Origin: Filobasidium wieringae
Taxonomy: Eukaryota > Basidiomycota > Tremellomycetes > Filobasidiales > Filobasidiaceae
Direction: 5' to 3'
DNA length: 64,000 nt
NCBI GenBank assembly: GCA_001600055.1
Contig: BCIV01000012.1
Coordinates: 620,474 to 684,473, forward strand
The translations under genes and the position numbers were made by a program. The notes beneath the pieces were generated by a model that worked only from the letters and a program-made list of their open reading frames with translations, was not told the DNA's origin and made no database searches. This document shows positions 21,688 to 34,200 of this stretch, one piece after another (positions within the stretch are counted from its first letter, which is position 1; every line of letters starts with the position of its first letter).

Positions 21688-24600
21688 TTACCATCCCGCG
21701 ATGATGGCTTGAGCGTATTCTCCAACAAGAGTCAGCCTGTGGTATTCGGCAACTAAAACGAGGTACCGCGTTAGCACGAATGTGTCACGAGTCGTCTAGA
21801 CAAAGAAACACGGCTTACTGCTGACAATACTTTTGATTTTCCGCTTGATATCATAGCGTCCAAGTGTTTCTCTGAAGGCTCCACCACACGAACAAGTCGG
21901 GGACAGGTTCTCACTTTTGATCTGCGAGCATTTCTGACAATTGAGCTAAAACGATATAAACGCGTCAGCATGTGGCTTTGTGCTAGGGGTTTTGAGAATA
22001 CGAACGTCTTGTAGTTGGTAAGACGATTGCAATCGAGTGACAAGCTCAATGAGAGGGATCTCTACTACTGAACGATTGTATTCGTTCAGGCATACCTAAG
22101 AATCAGTTGGATGCTCAGCACGGTCATCACGGTCATCACAAGCACGTCTATATATCACAAACCTGGCATGCCCAAGACTGCCTTCGCGGGGGCAGAATCA
22201 GCTTGCCCTTTGATGCTGGATCGACGACAGGCAGTCGATCGGGATCTCTGCAAAGATCTACGTCTCGAGGAGAGAAGCATTGACCACAGATCACCATCGG
22301 CAGAACCAACGGCTGACATGGGTTTCGGAACGCCGCCTCGTCAGAGAACTCGCGGATGCCACAGAGATCGAGAAGATTCCTCTTCAGAACCTGGACTTCA
22401 ATTTTCAACTCGCTGGCAAGCCCGAAGACGGCACATATCGTCTTGACGAACTCTAGACTGGCATTTGTCGGAATGACCGCGCCGCCAGGCAAGACAGGAA
22501 ATGCTAGAAGCTTGGCTTCTTCAGGGTCGACTGCAGCTATAGCTTGACGCTTCCGTATTTTAGACACCGTTTGCAACAGTTTTCGAGTCAACTGCTGTGA
22601 CATGCTGCTTTGAGCCGCCACCAGTTCCTTGATCTTCGTTTTGTCAACTTGCGTTGCGGTTGAAACGTCTCCATTTACCGGAATATTCAGGTCGTGAATC
22701 ATTTTGAGTGGCGTGCGGCCATCAGAAGATTTCTGTTTAGCGCTGTACATGGCCCAAATGAAGTTGCCCACCTGAGTCTCAAAGTAATGCTGAATCCCAG
22801 GAGGGAGATATGCTTGTATATTCCAGTCCATAGTGATCGTACACTCATCCCTTGATTGAGACGCGTGGGCTAGTTCCGCAGGTATCTTGACGCCACCAAA
22901 ATTCGCGATATCCATCCAGGCCAGGTAGTTCCAGAAATGTGTGATTTGGAAAGATATATCCTGGAACAATGGCTGAGCGTTGGCTGCTGTGACGAGATAC
23001 TGAGCGAAGGCGTATGCACTGCTTGCATCCGGCTTGGTCGTAAGAAGGAAGAGACGATTGAAGTCAGCATATACAACTTGTGCTCCCAATCTTTTGAATT
23101 CGCTGAGCAGCTGTAGATAAACCTTGCGCATCAGACCATGCAAGAATCTTTGAAGAGCTGGGTCGAACATCGCAGATGAGCTTGAGCTGAGCCATCTCCA
23201 AAAGTGGTTCACGACCAGTTCCGCTGCCCTGCTATGCCGCTTGGACGATTTCGTACGGGCATAGGTGGTCCACCAAGTTCGTACCATCGTTTTTAAGACA
23301 GCAAAAGTCTGTGTCGGCAAGACAGCATCGCCAAGCATTGCCGCGGTGTGCGCCGAACCCTTGGCATAATCGTCCAGATTATGGGATGCTGAGTCAAAAG
23401 CCATAGACCCTGTTCCGCTTCCTTCCATCTCGTTTACAATTGCAGATTGCAGAATCGAATTGATTGCAAGCTCGTGCATGTTGATTTCCAAGACGGCATT
23501 AGAGTAACAACCTGGGACCGATGCGCGCGGTGCAACAGGCTCATCTCCGCTTTGGCCGCCTCGTGCGTCTTGTTCATGACCGCCAAGGTCTGGCTGAGGT
23601 TCATCCGACCACCACAAGAGCATATCTTGTCGGCGTAATCGCCTGGCAAAATCGATATCGGCTACGAAAAGGCCTACGTCGGCAGGCAAGTTCTGAACGA
23701 CAGCAGATCATCAGCTCGATAACTTCTCCACGCGATAACCAACTTAAGGAAAAGGCTTACTCCAATCGGTACATCATAATGAGATGCTAGCTCGATTTGG
23801 TTGGACAGCCAGTTTGAAGTGGAAAGATAGTCCCTTAGTAACGCTTTTGTGGCGCTTACAAGCCACATCAATGGAGACACTTCCTCGTCGGAGGGCTTCC
23901 CCGCGGTGACGATGGGAAAATCGCCGAACGTCGACGACTTGACCAGGAAATGTTCCTTCTCGAGGAACGACCGTAGAACAATCATGTTCGGGCCTCGTCG
24001 ATGAGCACTAAGCTCTTTTGTCATGGCTCGCATTGCTGCTCCTTCCGTTCCGAAATATACGACGCTGTGCTGCAGTACCGCGGGGTATTGAATGAGTCCA
24101 TTCTGCGTTTCTGACCCATTTAGACTAGCCTTTTCTTCCAGATACCATTTGCTAGGATTCGGAAGTTGCGGTCGGTTTCTTGCTGCGTCGACTATGTAAA
24201 TTTTCATCTCGTGGTTGGGCACGGCCAGAGCGTACATCTGCCGCGACCCACTGATGGAGTGGTGAAGATAGATGTACCGCATTCCCTTCCCTTGATCGAG
24301 ATACTGATGACGCGTGATTGACACCCCTGCCGGCTCCAATTCGGAAATATTGAATCCCTTGTCAAGACCCCGACCGAGTCCTCCTGTATGCTCGGCAGCA
24401 AGGCGGCAGGATGAACCGAACTGCAGCAGAGCTCGAACTGCTAGGGGAACCCGCAATTCGTACGCCCCGTCTACGTTTGGGTTATTGATTAGGCTAGAAA
24501 AGTGATCCTCACCATCGACGTATAACTGTTCATCGACAGTCACTTTGTAAAGGTACCGGCATGGATGGCCTCTTGGCAAGGTACGGACAATCGGGGCGGC

Positions 24601-27600
24601 TGTGTATCGGGGGTCAAATGTTCCGGCGGAAGGTTTCTTCTTGAGATTCAGGTAGAATTCTCTCGGTACTCGAAGCTTTATACTTTGGAAACTGGAATTG
24701 ATGGCAAGCCATAACTTGTACTCTCCCGGCTTGTTGGTAGGGGCAACTTGGACTACATCCCATTGGCTATTGGACATGCCGAACGACTGGTTCTGGAACA
24801 GGGCCGTGATAGAGGTGTTGCCACGAGGAACAGCGATCTGTCCAGCGCTTCGCCCGGTGCGTTTGTGCTCCTCCCGCTGCTGTTTCCACTTGCGACGCAT
24901 CACACGCACCCAACCAGAATAATCTTCGAGTGGATCAGGAGCTATCTCCATAACGTCATCTTCGAGCGAACCTTGCCTCTTGGTTGTGATCGCAGTCTTC
25001 CTTCGCCCATACAGAGTAAATGTGTCTTGTTGCCCGAAATCTTCCATGTCGGCGCCGTTTTTCGTTGGGACTTTCGGGACCGCTTTCTTAAACATGTCCG
25101 TCAGCTTGTGTTGCTGGAACTTGTCCGCCTTGGCCATTACCCTCTTGTGTAACCAATCTGGATGTCTGACTCTTGGGACTGGATTGGGAACCCTTTGTAA
25201 CGCCGCAGGAATAGTAATTAGCTTCTGAATGACCGATCCTAATCGTTCCTCGTAGTATCCCCAGTCCAGAATCGATCGCAAATCGAAATCGATCAGACTG
25301 TTATCTTTCAGCCACTTCCTGAGGAAATGGCGTTTGACCCCTTCTTCGGCATCGAAGATCGCCACCGGGACAGCTCTCTCGGTGACTGGAGCTCCAAGTG
25401 GTTTGGCGGAGATGATGAATTTACAGGCAAGACCCTTGTCTTTAACCATCTGTTCACCCAAGAACTCCGCTAACCTTCTAGCGGTACTGATTGAAGTCGA
25501 TTTTTGGCCCGCATATTCTGCTAGGGTTTTGCTCATACTTCGGTTTTCCGCAATTAAATCGACGAGCTCTTCGTCGCTGAGACTTGATGCTCGACTCTGC
25601 AGGATGTCTAGCCATTGATCGGCGACCGCGGCAACAGCGGCGTAACATTCTTCTATAGTAGAGCCAAGCAAGAACTTGTCGAAAATTTGCGATTGAAAGA
25701 TCTTGATCATCTGAAGCTCCCCTCGACGTTTGATTTCGAAACCTTTCAACTCAGCAAGCGAATTGTCCGGATTGTAAACCGCGTAACGTTTCTTCAATAG
25801 TTTGTCTTCCTCCTTGGAAGAAGGCAAAATCATCGCTTTGTAGGGCCCATCCAACTCGAAGAAGATACTGTTCTCGTTTCGGACTTCATATAACCCTGAC
25901 TCCTTGTCCACAAGGTCATGATAAGCGTCGTTCGTGAACTTCGCATGCACAAGATGATTCAACATCGTACAAGGGTATGAAATTCGATATTTCTTCCCGT
26001 TCTTCAGTTTAAAATCGAAATCCTCCGGGAAAACGCCAGGCAACATACACCAAATACCATCCGTGTCGAGTTCGAGGGGTCGTCCAATTTGTTCGACCAA
26101 TTGTCGTGCCATCTGAATGATCTTTGCCCCCGTCAGACAAGTGATACCGGCCATCTCCATGGAGAACCAACGCGCTCCTTTTCGCATGACATATCCGTAG
26201 AAAGAGTTCAGAATACATTTGTGCGCCAGCTGCAAAGAATCGTAAAGAACGATCATCTGTTTGGCTTCCTCCACTTCTACCATGGACGCGCTTTCCGAGA
26301 GCACCTTGTCGAGATTCTTCTTCCAGGTCTTATGCAGTCCCTTGTACTCGTATCGACGATCTCGGAACGCTCTCACGGTGTCAATATAGAAAGGGTTTTC
26401 TCGCTGACAGATGATCGCCTCGCGATTCACGATTTCCGTCTCGTGAGTTTTCTTGTATACTTTCCGAGAGTAGTCTCCGAGACGTTTGTGTACTAGCGCC
26501 GACTGCTCGCTTGGTGGCAGTTCAGCGAATCTTCGTTTGGGAGCCCAGGATGTTTTGCCTGGGAAGTTCTCTTGCTCGAGAGCATGCTTAATCATGTTGA
26601 CTTCATCCCTTTTGGCAGGGAAGTAGTCTCCACGCCAGGACCATTCCATTTTTCGATCACATTTCTTATCGGCCCTGTTGTAATCGCAAACAGCACATGT
26701 AGCAGCATCCTTGACGGCGTCAGGTTGAAGCCGATTGGACAACATGATGTTGGGATACATCGCAGCCACGTCCAAATGATAGATTAGAGGTTTGTCCAGG
26801 CGATTAGGGTTGTCACGCATTAGTTCCAGCGCGGCTTGTATCTTGTCTTTGACTTCATCGTAATCCTCTACATCCTCGATTGGGATTTGGCCTTCCTCTC
26901 GCAAACTGAATTTCAGTGCATGATCAAGATCATCAATTAGCTACGGATATAAGTGATCAGTCGATTACCAGGGATCATGCAGTATAGAAATACGAACGCC
27001 TTGGATTGCTTCCGGTACGATTTTGAAATTTGTCGGAATATCGCTTCGGAAGACGCCAGCTTCTAATGCTTCGACATGTCCTCCCACATATGTTTCCGCT
27101 GCCAAAACATGTCCTTGATACGTGGTCCCATGTGCATCCTCGTGCCGATTAGGCATGATAATATCGCCTTGATACGCTTCGACCTGGTTTAGAGCAGGAG
27201 GTATACTTATATAAGCAAGTCATATAATTGACGGATATTTGCTTTGGACTTACCATCAATAAAGTCTCGCAAAGCGTTCCGCTTCCTTTTCTCAAGACCT
27301 CGTCAGGATTCAAAGGAATAATATTACACAGGGAGAAAACGAAGGGATGGACGTATTTCATATACAGATAATACGTTGCGACTGCATCGGAGACCGAATA
27401 TTGCGCCAAGATATGTGGACGTTCCACGGCGTATCTGTCATCCCGGAAAATCAATTCAACATCTTGCTCTCTTAAAGTGGCAAACTCACGGTGTCATCAA
27501 TTCTGGGTCAAGCTCTGCAGGATTATAGCCTAGTTTGGCTTTCGTCACCGCTTTCAAGTTCTGACTACCCTGTGGAAGGTATGAATCTCGCTTTACCCAT

Positions 27601-29306
27601 CTAGAAAACAATCAGAAACGTCAATACGAGTCGAATTATCAGGCTTGCTATGTCTCACCTGAAGCAATCCATATGGGCACATGTTCGGCTCTTGAATTCC
27701 TCTTCGTTATCCCGCTTGAACCCGATCTCAGCGTACATATTGATGCCATGTATGGTAGCTCGCGCCTCTACAAAGGGAAAATCAAACGAGTCTCCGTTAT
27801 AGGTAGCCATGACAGTTGGTTTCGCATCTTGAATGTGCTCAAACCATCTTCGGATGACCGCGGCCTAAATTGCATGGTCGATGAGAGAGTTGCGTCATTA
27901 AAACCTGTCAATCCTACGTACCTCGTCCGGTTCGTTGAAAATAGTGAAGTCTCCGGGATATTCCTCTTTAGGGGTATACTCGAAATCCTCAATATCTTCA
28001 CTGACAATCTCCCGGTTCGTAATTAGGTATCCCACACCGTCAATCATGTACGATATCATCATGATTTGATCGGTTTGCTGGTCTGGAAATTTGAGCGGTT
28101 GTTTCGATGTTTCAATATCGTAGGCCATAACAACAGGCTCAGCTCGCTTGACACGGGATTTGAGCCTTACGAGGGAGGTGTTTCCACCTTGTGACCGAAC
28201 AGTATACCAAAGTCCAACTCGAACGTCTAAATCGGCCGTGCGGATCTTAGCCCTGCACAAGACATAATGGAATAGGTGGCAAGCTCACCGAGGTCTATAG
28301 CAACACGCAGGTAATATGCTATATCGTGTTCACGAAGATCCACCACACAATCTTGAGGATCCTTATCTTTCCCTTTACTTTGTCCAGGACCGCTAGATTC
28401 CGCACCCCAAGCGGCACGGGCACCAGAACGAGAGCCTTCTCCATTGTTTATGTCCTCGTCATCGTATCCGTATCCAATCTCCATTCCTCCTCCATTCCCA
28501 TGAGCATCTGCACTGACTACTTCTGCATAAGCGTCGATTGCGTTCAGCTTGGAGCTGTTTGTGGTAGCTAGAGGCAAAAGCTCCCTTCGCACTGCTTGCA
28601 GGTCTTGGGTGTTATGGAAGAAAATTTTGACGAATACAGGAGGAGCTGATAATAGATGATTTGGCTGCAAGATGTAGGACTCTGATTAGCTACTCTTGGA
28701 CAGCGCAACTATGGTCTCAAAGCTTACTAAGCTGAGGTCCCACTTCTTTCTCCTCTCAGCGCGTATCACCAATCCTTCATATCGCTTGAGCAACCACTCT
28801 TCAACTTGCGTCTCTGTTCCAGCCCTACACCCTACGAAGAAGTATGGCTCGAACGGTACCGTCGCTTTGAAGCTGCTTCCGTCATCTTGAATGAAATAGA
28901 AATCTACCGCTGCTCTTCCGCTTGGGTGGGTGTCGGATTTGAGTAAGGTCTTTGAAAGAAAAGCAGCATTAGCTAATTTTATCGACCGAATATTGCTCTG
29001 CTGACTGACCTGATGCATATTAACCATCCAACCTTCTCGCTCTTCACCTTGAGCTTTCCCGCTTTCGAACCTCCAGAATCCTAAGCGCTCGTCGATCTCT
29101 TCATAAATCTTGATCTCCTCAAATCTTTCTTGCGCTGCTGTTCCGTCGTCTTCTCTCGTTAGAGACGGTCCATCTCTTCCACCTTTGCCGGCTCCACCTC
29201 TTCCGCCTCTTTTGCCAACATATCTGGTATTGCTGCCTCCCCGACCGTATGGCTTCTTCCCTCGGCTACCGGTCAGACCAAATATTGGATTTCGAGGTTT
29301 AGACAT
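21688..29306 (-). CDS. POL2: DNA polymerase epsilon catalytic subunit A
   Basis: This is the leading-strand replicative polymerase with proofreading exonuclease, over 2,100 residues. It is encoded by several N-terminal exons, one very long exon (about 26904-23690) and C-terminal exons. The N-terminal part opens with [13 protein letters not shown] and an RG/RGG-rich stretch. Exonuclease motif I is AYDIETSK (near 28130), with [20 protein letters not shown] after it. Polymerase motif A is [18 protein letters not shown], motif B lies in [17 protein letters not shown], and motif C is [13 protein letters not shown]. The inactivated second polymerase half follows, then the C-terminal cysteine motifs (CQKC...CSCGGAF near 21870-21945) that bind Dpb2 and a metal. 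The last residues are [10 protein letters not shown], with a TAA at 21690-21688. Catalytic residues look intact. Two ACGCGT boxes precede the gene. Confidence 0.95.
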
Positions 29307-29446
29307 GCCGTACTGTACACTGTACAGCTATGAATGAACAATGCAGAAATTACAGGACAGAGTTTATCAGGCAGACTTCTTGGCTGAAATTGCCTGGGCT
29401 TGTTGCTTGTTGTTTTGTCATTTACAATCGAGATCTGATCCATTCC

Positions 29447-29471
29447 ACGCGTTTCTTTCATTTCAACGCGT
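29447..29471. promoter_or_regulatory. Paired ACGCGT (MCB) boxes upstream of POL2
   Basis: ACGCGT occurs at 29447-29452 and again at 29466-29471, 141 and 160 bases upstream of the POL2 start codon. A GACGCG half-site follows at about 29482. MBF-type factors bind this core and drive G1/S transcription of replication genes, including POL2 in budding yeast. Confidence 0.55.
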
Positions 29472-29582
29472 CGACGTAAATGACGCGACTATGCGTTGAT
29501 TGTATGCATTATTATTGTACAAGCCTAGCTGTCTCTGTCTAGGGGCGCTGGAATCATAGGGTGTGGTTTAAGTGCATGGTCG

Positions 29583-30964
29583 TCATCTGCCTAATCTCTG
29601 TTCTACTCCTTGCCATCTCGCTAGACCTGGGTTCCAGCTGTTCATGTGAATTCCCGGCACGCATGTCTTTGTATTGCCTTCCGGGCCAGCGGAAGTGTTG
29701 CGAGGCGATGAATGGCTAGGTGACAGCTTCTAATCAGCTGCGAGTCTTCGGCATGCGACCAACATAGGACATACTGTATTTCTGTTATTTGCAACATCCA
29801 GAAAGGATAGCCGCGTATCTCTACGTTCTCCGATGGAAAGAATCTCTTCAGCATGCGGTATTTCCAAGTCTCCGTTCGCCAGGGCATCCCGGCCATCATA
29901 TCCGTCTGCTGGTTAAGAGACCCTGACACGTTGTGCACTATAAGAAGATCGGGGTCGTTCTGGAAGTGCAAGGCGTCTGTAGGTCATAGTTTTTGGTCAT
30001 CAGTTGTCGGGCTTCGCTGTGAGGCAACGATCATCACTTACCTCGTACCAAACCATCTATCCGTTCTATATCAATTTCCTCCAATGCCACATCAGTTGAG
30101 GCAATCTCTTTCGTTATGTTTGCCAATAATCCATCTGACATCGAGTTTGACAGTATATGCACCGTCAAGGGCTTTATTCGTGGCTTTCGACCTATAGAGC
30201 GAGTAGAAATAACCGACCTCGGGAAAATCAGCGAAATGGACGTATTTGAGATCTTAAATATAGACCTACGCATATCCCCACTGAGCATGTGCTCGATATC
30301 CGGCCAGACCGTAAAGGTCTGAACTCCCCCTTGAAGACCACCTTCCACGTGATCGTTTTCCGTTTCCGTTTCTATTTCACTTGCGAGTGATGCTATTGAG
30401 CCATCCATACGGCGTTGAACGAAATGGTAATCTGTTTCGTAACTAGGAGGTGAGCGTGTCCCTGAGGCTGGTGGTGAAGGTGGAGAGGGAATCAAGATCG
30501 TCAGGAGACCAGGCATAACAGCTTGTAGTAGACCTTATCATCATAAACGTCAAGCGTCGACCTCGCACATCAGCATGACAAGAACGGAGCTTTCATAATC
30601 ATATAACACACTTACCCTCCTCACTCCAAAGGCTGATTTCGTCCACCCCGTTTTCCATAGCCCATTGTACGGCTTCAGTAACGCAGCTCAAGATCATCCC
30701 TTCCTCGCTCGTCCATTGCAGATCCACTTGTTTCCCCTTCCCCTTCTCCTCGGATCGCCGAACACATTTACTGAGGTCCCTTGAATTTCCGCTGGCATGC
30801 TTATTGGTAACCAAAGAGAAGCCTACATGTCTAGGTGATCTTGGTGAATGTCGTACAGCTTGCGAGCTGCTTGAGACGTCTGACTGTAGCCGTTCCGATA
30901 CGAGGTAGGCAGCATGTATGCCGACCAGGAGAGGGGTCAGAACGAGCCGTCTTAAGGAATCCAT
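29583..30964 (-). CDS. NUS1: Nus1-like subunit of dehydrodolichyl diphosphate synthase
   Basis: This is the non-catalytic cis-prenyltransferase subunit that pairs with Rer2/DHDDS at the ER to make dolichol. The start at 30964 gives a hydrophobic N-terminus (LRRLVLTPLLVGIHAAYLV), likely a membrane anchor. Later exons read WTSEEGMILSCVTEAVQWAM, ISLWSEEG, LTVHILSNSMSDGL, then LHFQNDPDLLIVHNV and GYPFWMLQITEIQ. These match the Nus1 pattern in which the catalytic residues are lost. After an intron (GTATGT..ACCTAG) the final exon ends GVEQRLGR with a TGA at 29585-29583. The terminal RLG is the RxG motif required by the heterodimer. The gene lies 276 bases upstream of POL2 on the same strand. Confidence 0.82.
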
Positions 30965-31256
30965 CAGTGCGACGTTCAGAATGCTATCATGGAACTAATC
31001 ATGAGACACCTAGATCGATTGATTTTGATCGCTGCGCATGAAGAACCCTCCAAATATCGCGCGAAGAAAACAGGTCGGCCGGCTGTTACCGGTTCACTTT
31101 GTCAACAATCTATATGGTGCAATATGCATGCTTAGGTGATGGTTACAGAGAAAGTATTGGATACAGCTAGCCAGGGGGTATAGGCTACACACTTGGCGGA
31201 TTAAATTGTGGTCGAATTCAAGGTAGAGGCAACCGAATTCAAAGAACTAGATTACC

Positions 31257-34200
31257 TCAATCGGTTTCCATCTTGCTTGCGTTATTATCGGATGCCGATA
31301 TAGAGGTTGACAACCCGCTAGCTTTCAAGCTCGAAGCAGACTCGTCAGATCCTCCATTGATCTTGGGACTGCGGTTGATCTTGATGCTAGGGCGTTTATG
31401 CAGGCTGGGTCCGCTCAGGGACGTGGGAGAGGCTCTGCGCTTAGAATGGTACTCCTCGTCGGTGTTGATACCGGAACTGCCGAGCGTCTTTCCAGCATAC
31501 ATGGCAGCGACTTCGTTCTCGGCTTCCTTCTCTTCGTCCAAAATATCCAAGAAACCGTATATGATCGCTAAGCAGAAAGAAATGGACGTGGTTCAGATGA
31601 GAAGGGCCAGCGTGTAAGAGTGCTTCAGTCAACTTACCTCGATAGACGAAGGCATATTGTCTCAGACTTTGTACCAAACTCATCCTTTGCAGCCTCATGC
31701 TGCCTAGAACGTCCTGCACTGGGTTGTCCAACTCCGAGATTAGGTTGAGCTCTCGATCATGTAGATTCTCGCCCTTGATAAGAGGGATGAAACCGAGCTC
31801 ATTATTGAATTCCCTACAACGAAGTCAATCAGTCAGATTCATTCCACAGGAAGATGACTGCATCGCACTCACCTCTCGGGGCTACCTGGACTCTTTAAAC
31901 TGTGTGTACTGACGACACTACCTCTACGCTTGCTGGCCATCTCGGCTGCGAAAGGATCGGCAAATTTGGGCGCCTCTATTTCCATTACCTCTGGCGAGGC
32001 GATTCCTGGTGCGTTTGTCTCGCGGAGAGGTGAAGTCAAACGCTGCACGCTAGGTACAGAATGCAATGACGTGACAGGAGAATCGTTACCCGCTGAAGAG
32101 ACTGAGGAACCTCGCCTTCGATCTAGGATCCCATCGATGGAGTGTTGGCCTCTCTTGGTCCTCATACTTGAGTGCGAACCCCGAATTTTGCGATGTTGGC
32201 GCTGGTGTTCTCGTCGAAGCCCATCAAGTATGGAGTCGACAACCATGAAACTACCAGTCCGTCCAACCCCCGCAGAACCTGTTGGTGATATGATTGCATG
32301 AGACGAAGAAGTAGCCTGGAACGTACGGAAACACTCACAATGAACAAGAACAGGAGCCTTTCTGGCATTTGCATCTTCCTCTTCTGAGGACTGGACGGTC
32401 GCCTTGTCAACTTCTTTGACCAGTCCCAGCAGTAATCTTGGATCATCAGGTACATCGAAGTCGGGCCAGGCAACACACTGCAACTGAACAACCTTTCGAG
32501 GTTTCACATCAGGCTGCGCGGTATGCGAGAGTAGGAACGTCCGCTTGATGTTAGGAGTATCAGCCGAGGCGGAAGTACTGCCGCCGACGTGGAAGTTGAA
32601 ACCCGAGACATCCTTTTCGGCCGTGTCTTCTCCACCTTCAGTGGAGATATGTTCGAGCTGAAAGGGACCGTATTTGCCATCAGTCCAGTATGAACCACAT
32701 TTACAGGCACCGCCTTCGAATTGCTTGGTCAGCCTGGTTTAGAAAGTGGCCGTCAGTGGATTGAGTCAAGAATTCGATCGACTTCAGAACTCACATGACA
32801 ATAACATGCACTTGTTGCTCCCACACTAACGTCCAGAAATCCCGGAAGGTAGCATCGAGCGGCCCCTGAGTTGCGATATACCGTTTGACGGTTCCCTGTG
32901 GCTGGATAAAGTTCGCGTTGATGTAGTCTGATCCATCATCGTAACACTTCTCCTTGAGCCTGACTCGAGAGAAATCATAAGGCCAGATGTTTTTGTATCT
33001 AAAGGGTGGTGAAAGCGTGATTAGGATCATTACTCAGGGACATGGAATAGAAGCGACTTGCCTGTTCTTGGAACCACGCTCGACTCCGGCAGTGATGGAG
33101 TACGGGAAGTAGTCTTCCTGATTTTCTTGTCCTTTGCCGGACTGATCCTCTTCATCACGCATGTAACCAGTACTGGCCAACCGCTTCAGTCGACCAGGAA
33201 CCATTTCTGGTTGAGACGAAGCTACCTGCGTCCCTCTCGAGTGGTATTCCATGATCCCTTGCAGCCTCTTCTGTTCATCTCGTTCGACAACCTCGAACTC
33301 TTTAGCCAATTGCTCGGCAACTTGTGGAGAAGGTCGTTCCAGAAGCTCCTTGAGGAATTCTGGCAATTCTCCAGCTCGTGCCTTGATCTGTTCCGGCAGT
33401 TCGAGAGGAATACGTTCGATGATCCCTCCATGCGCCAACTCCAAGTTCTGACGGATGTTGTCGAAGAAAGGATTCGCAGGCTGTAGTCTCTGTCCCTGAC
33501 TCATCTGGGCTCTACCGATAGCAGGACGAGCTTCCAAATTGGGTGAGGTCGTGGCAGCTCTCTGTAAGCCGGTAGCCATAGGTCCATCAGTCTCGTTCTT
33601 GAGAGTCTGCATAGGAGCCTGGCCAGCCCGATTACCAGCGCCATTGTGTGCGGAAGGTGTAGGTGCGAGCGTGAGCGATTTTGTGGGCGTCGGACGGGAA
33701 CCCGCTCCAGCCGCAGAAGCTATGACGTACAAGTGTTTAGAACTTGTCCCTGCTGATGACTAACGAAAGTACTTACCAGAAGAGAACGCTAGACGATCCA
33801 ACCTTCCGATCATCTTTCCATTCTTCTGATCCGTCTGCGTGGAAGATGCATTCCCGGCAGCATCATCCTCCTCGCCAGCATCTGGTCCAGCTTCCATGCT
33901 CAATCCGTCCACTTCGGAACAAGCAGACATTCCTCCTTTCACAAAGAAGATCCGTCCATTCCATCCCGATTGTTTCTGATCGGGGACATTCTCCGCCAAC
34001 TGAGTTCCAAACTTGCTAGCGAGTCCTACTATGACGCTACCAGGAGCGGCAATGGGCGAATCTTGATCGATGATGACAATTTCCTTTGTGTTGGTGAAAG
34101 ATGTCACAGCCTTCCTCGCGTTCGCGGGTAACATCTCCGCGAGTTTCTCGACCGTGAACGCGGGCCGTTTCAACAAGGTCGAAGGTACCGGTAAAGACAG

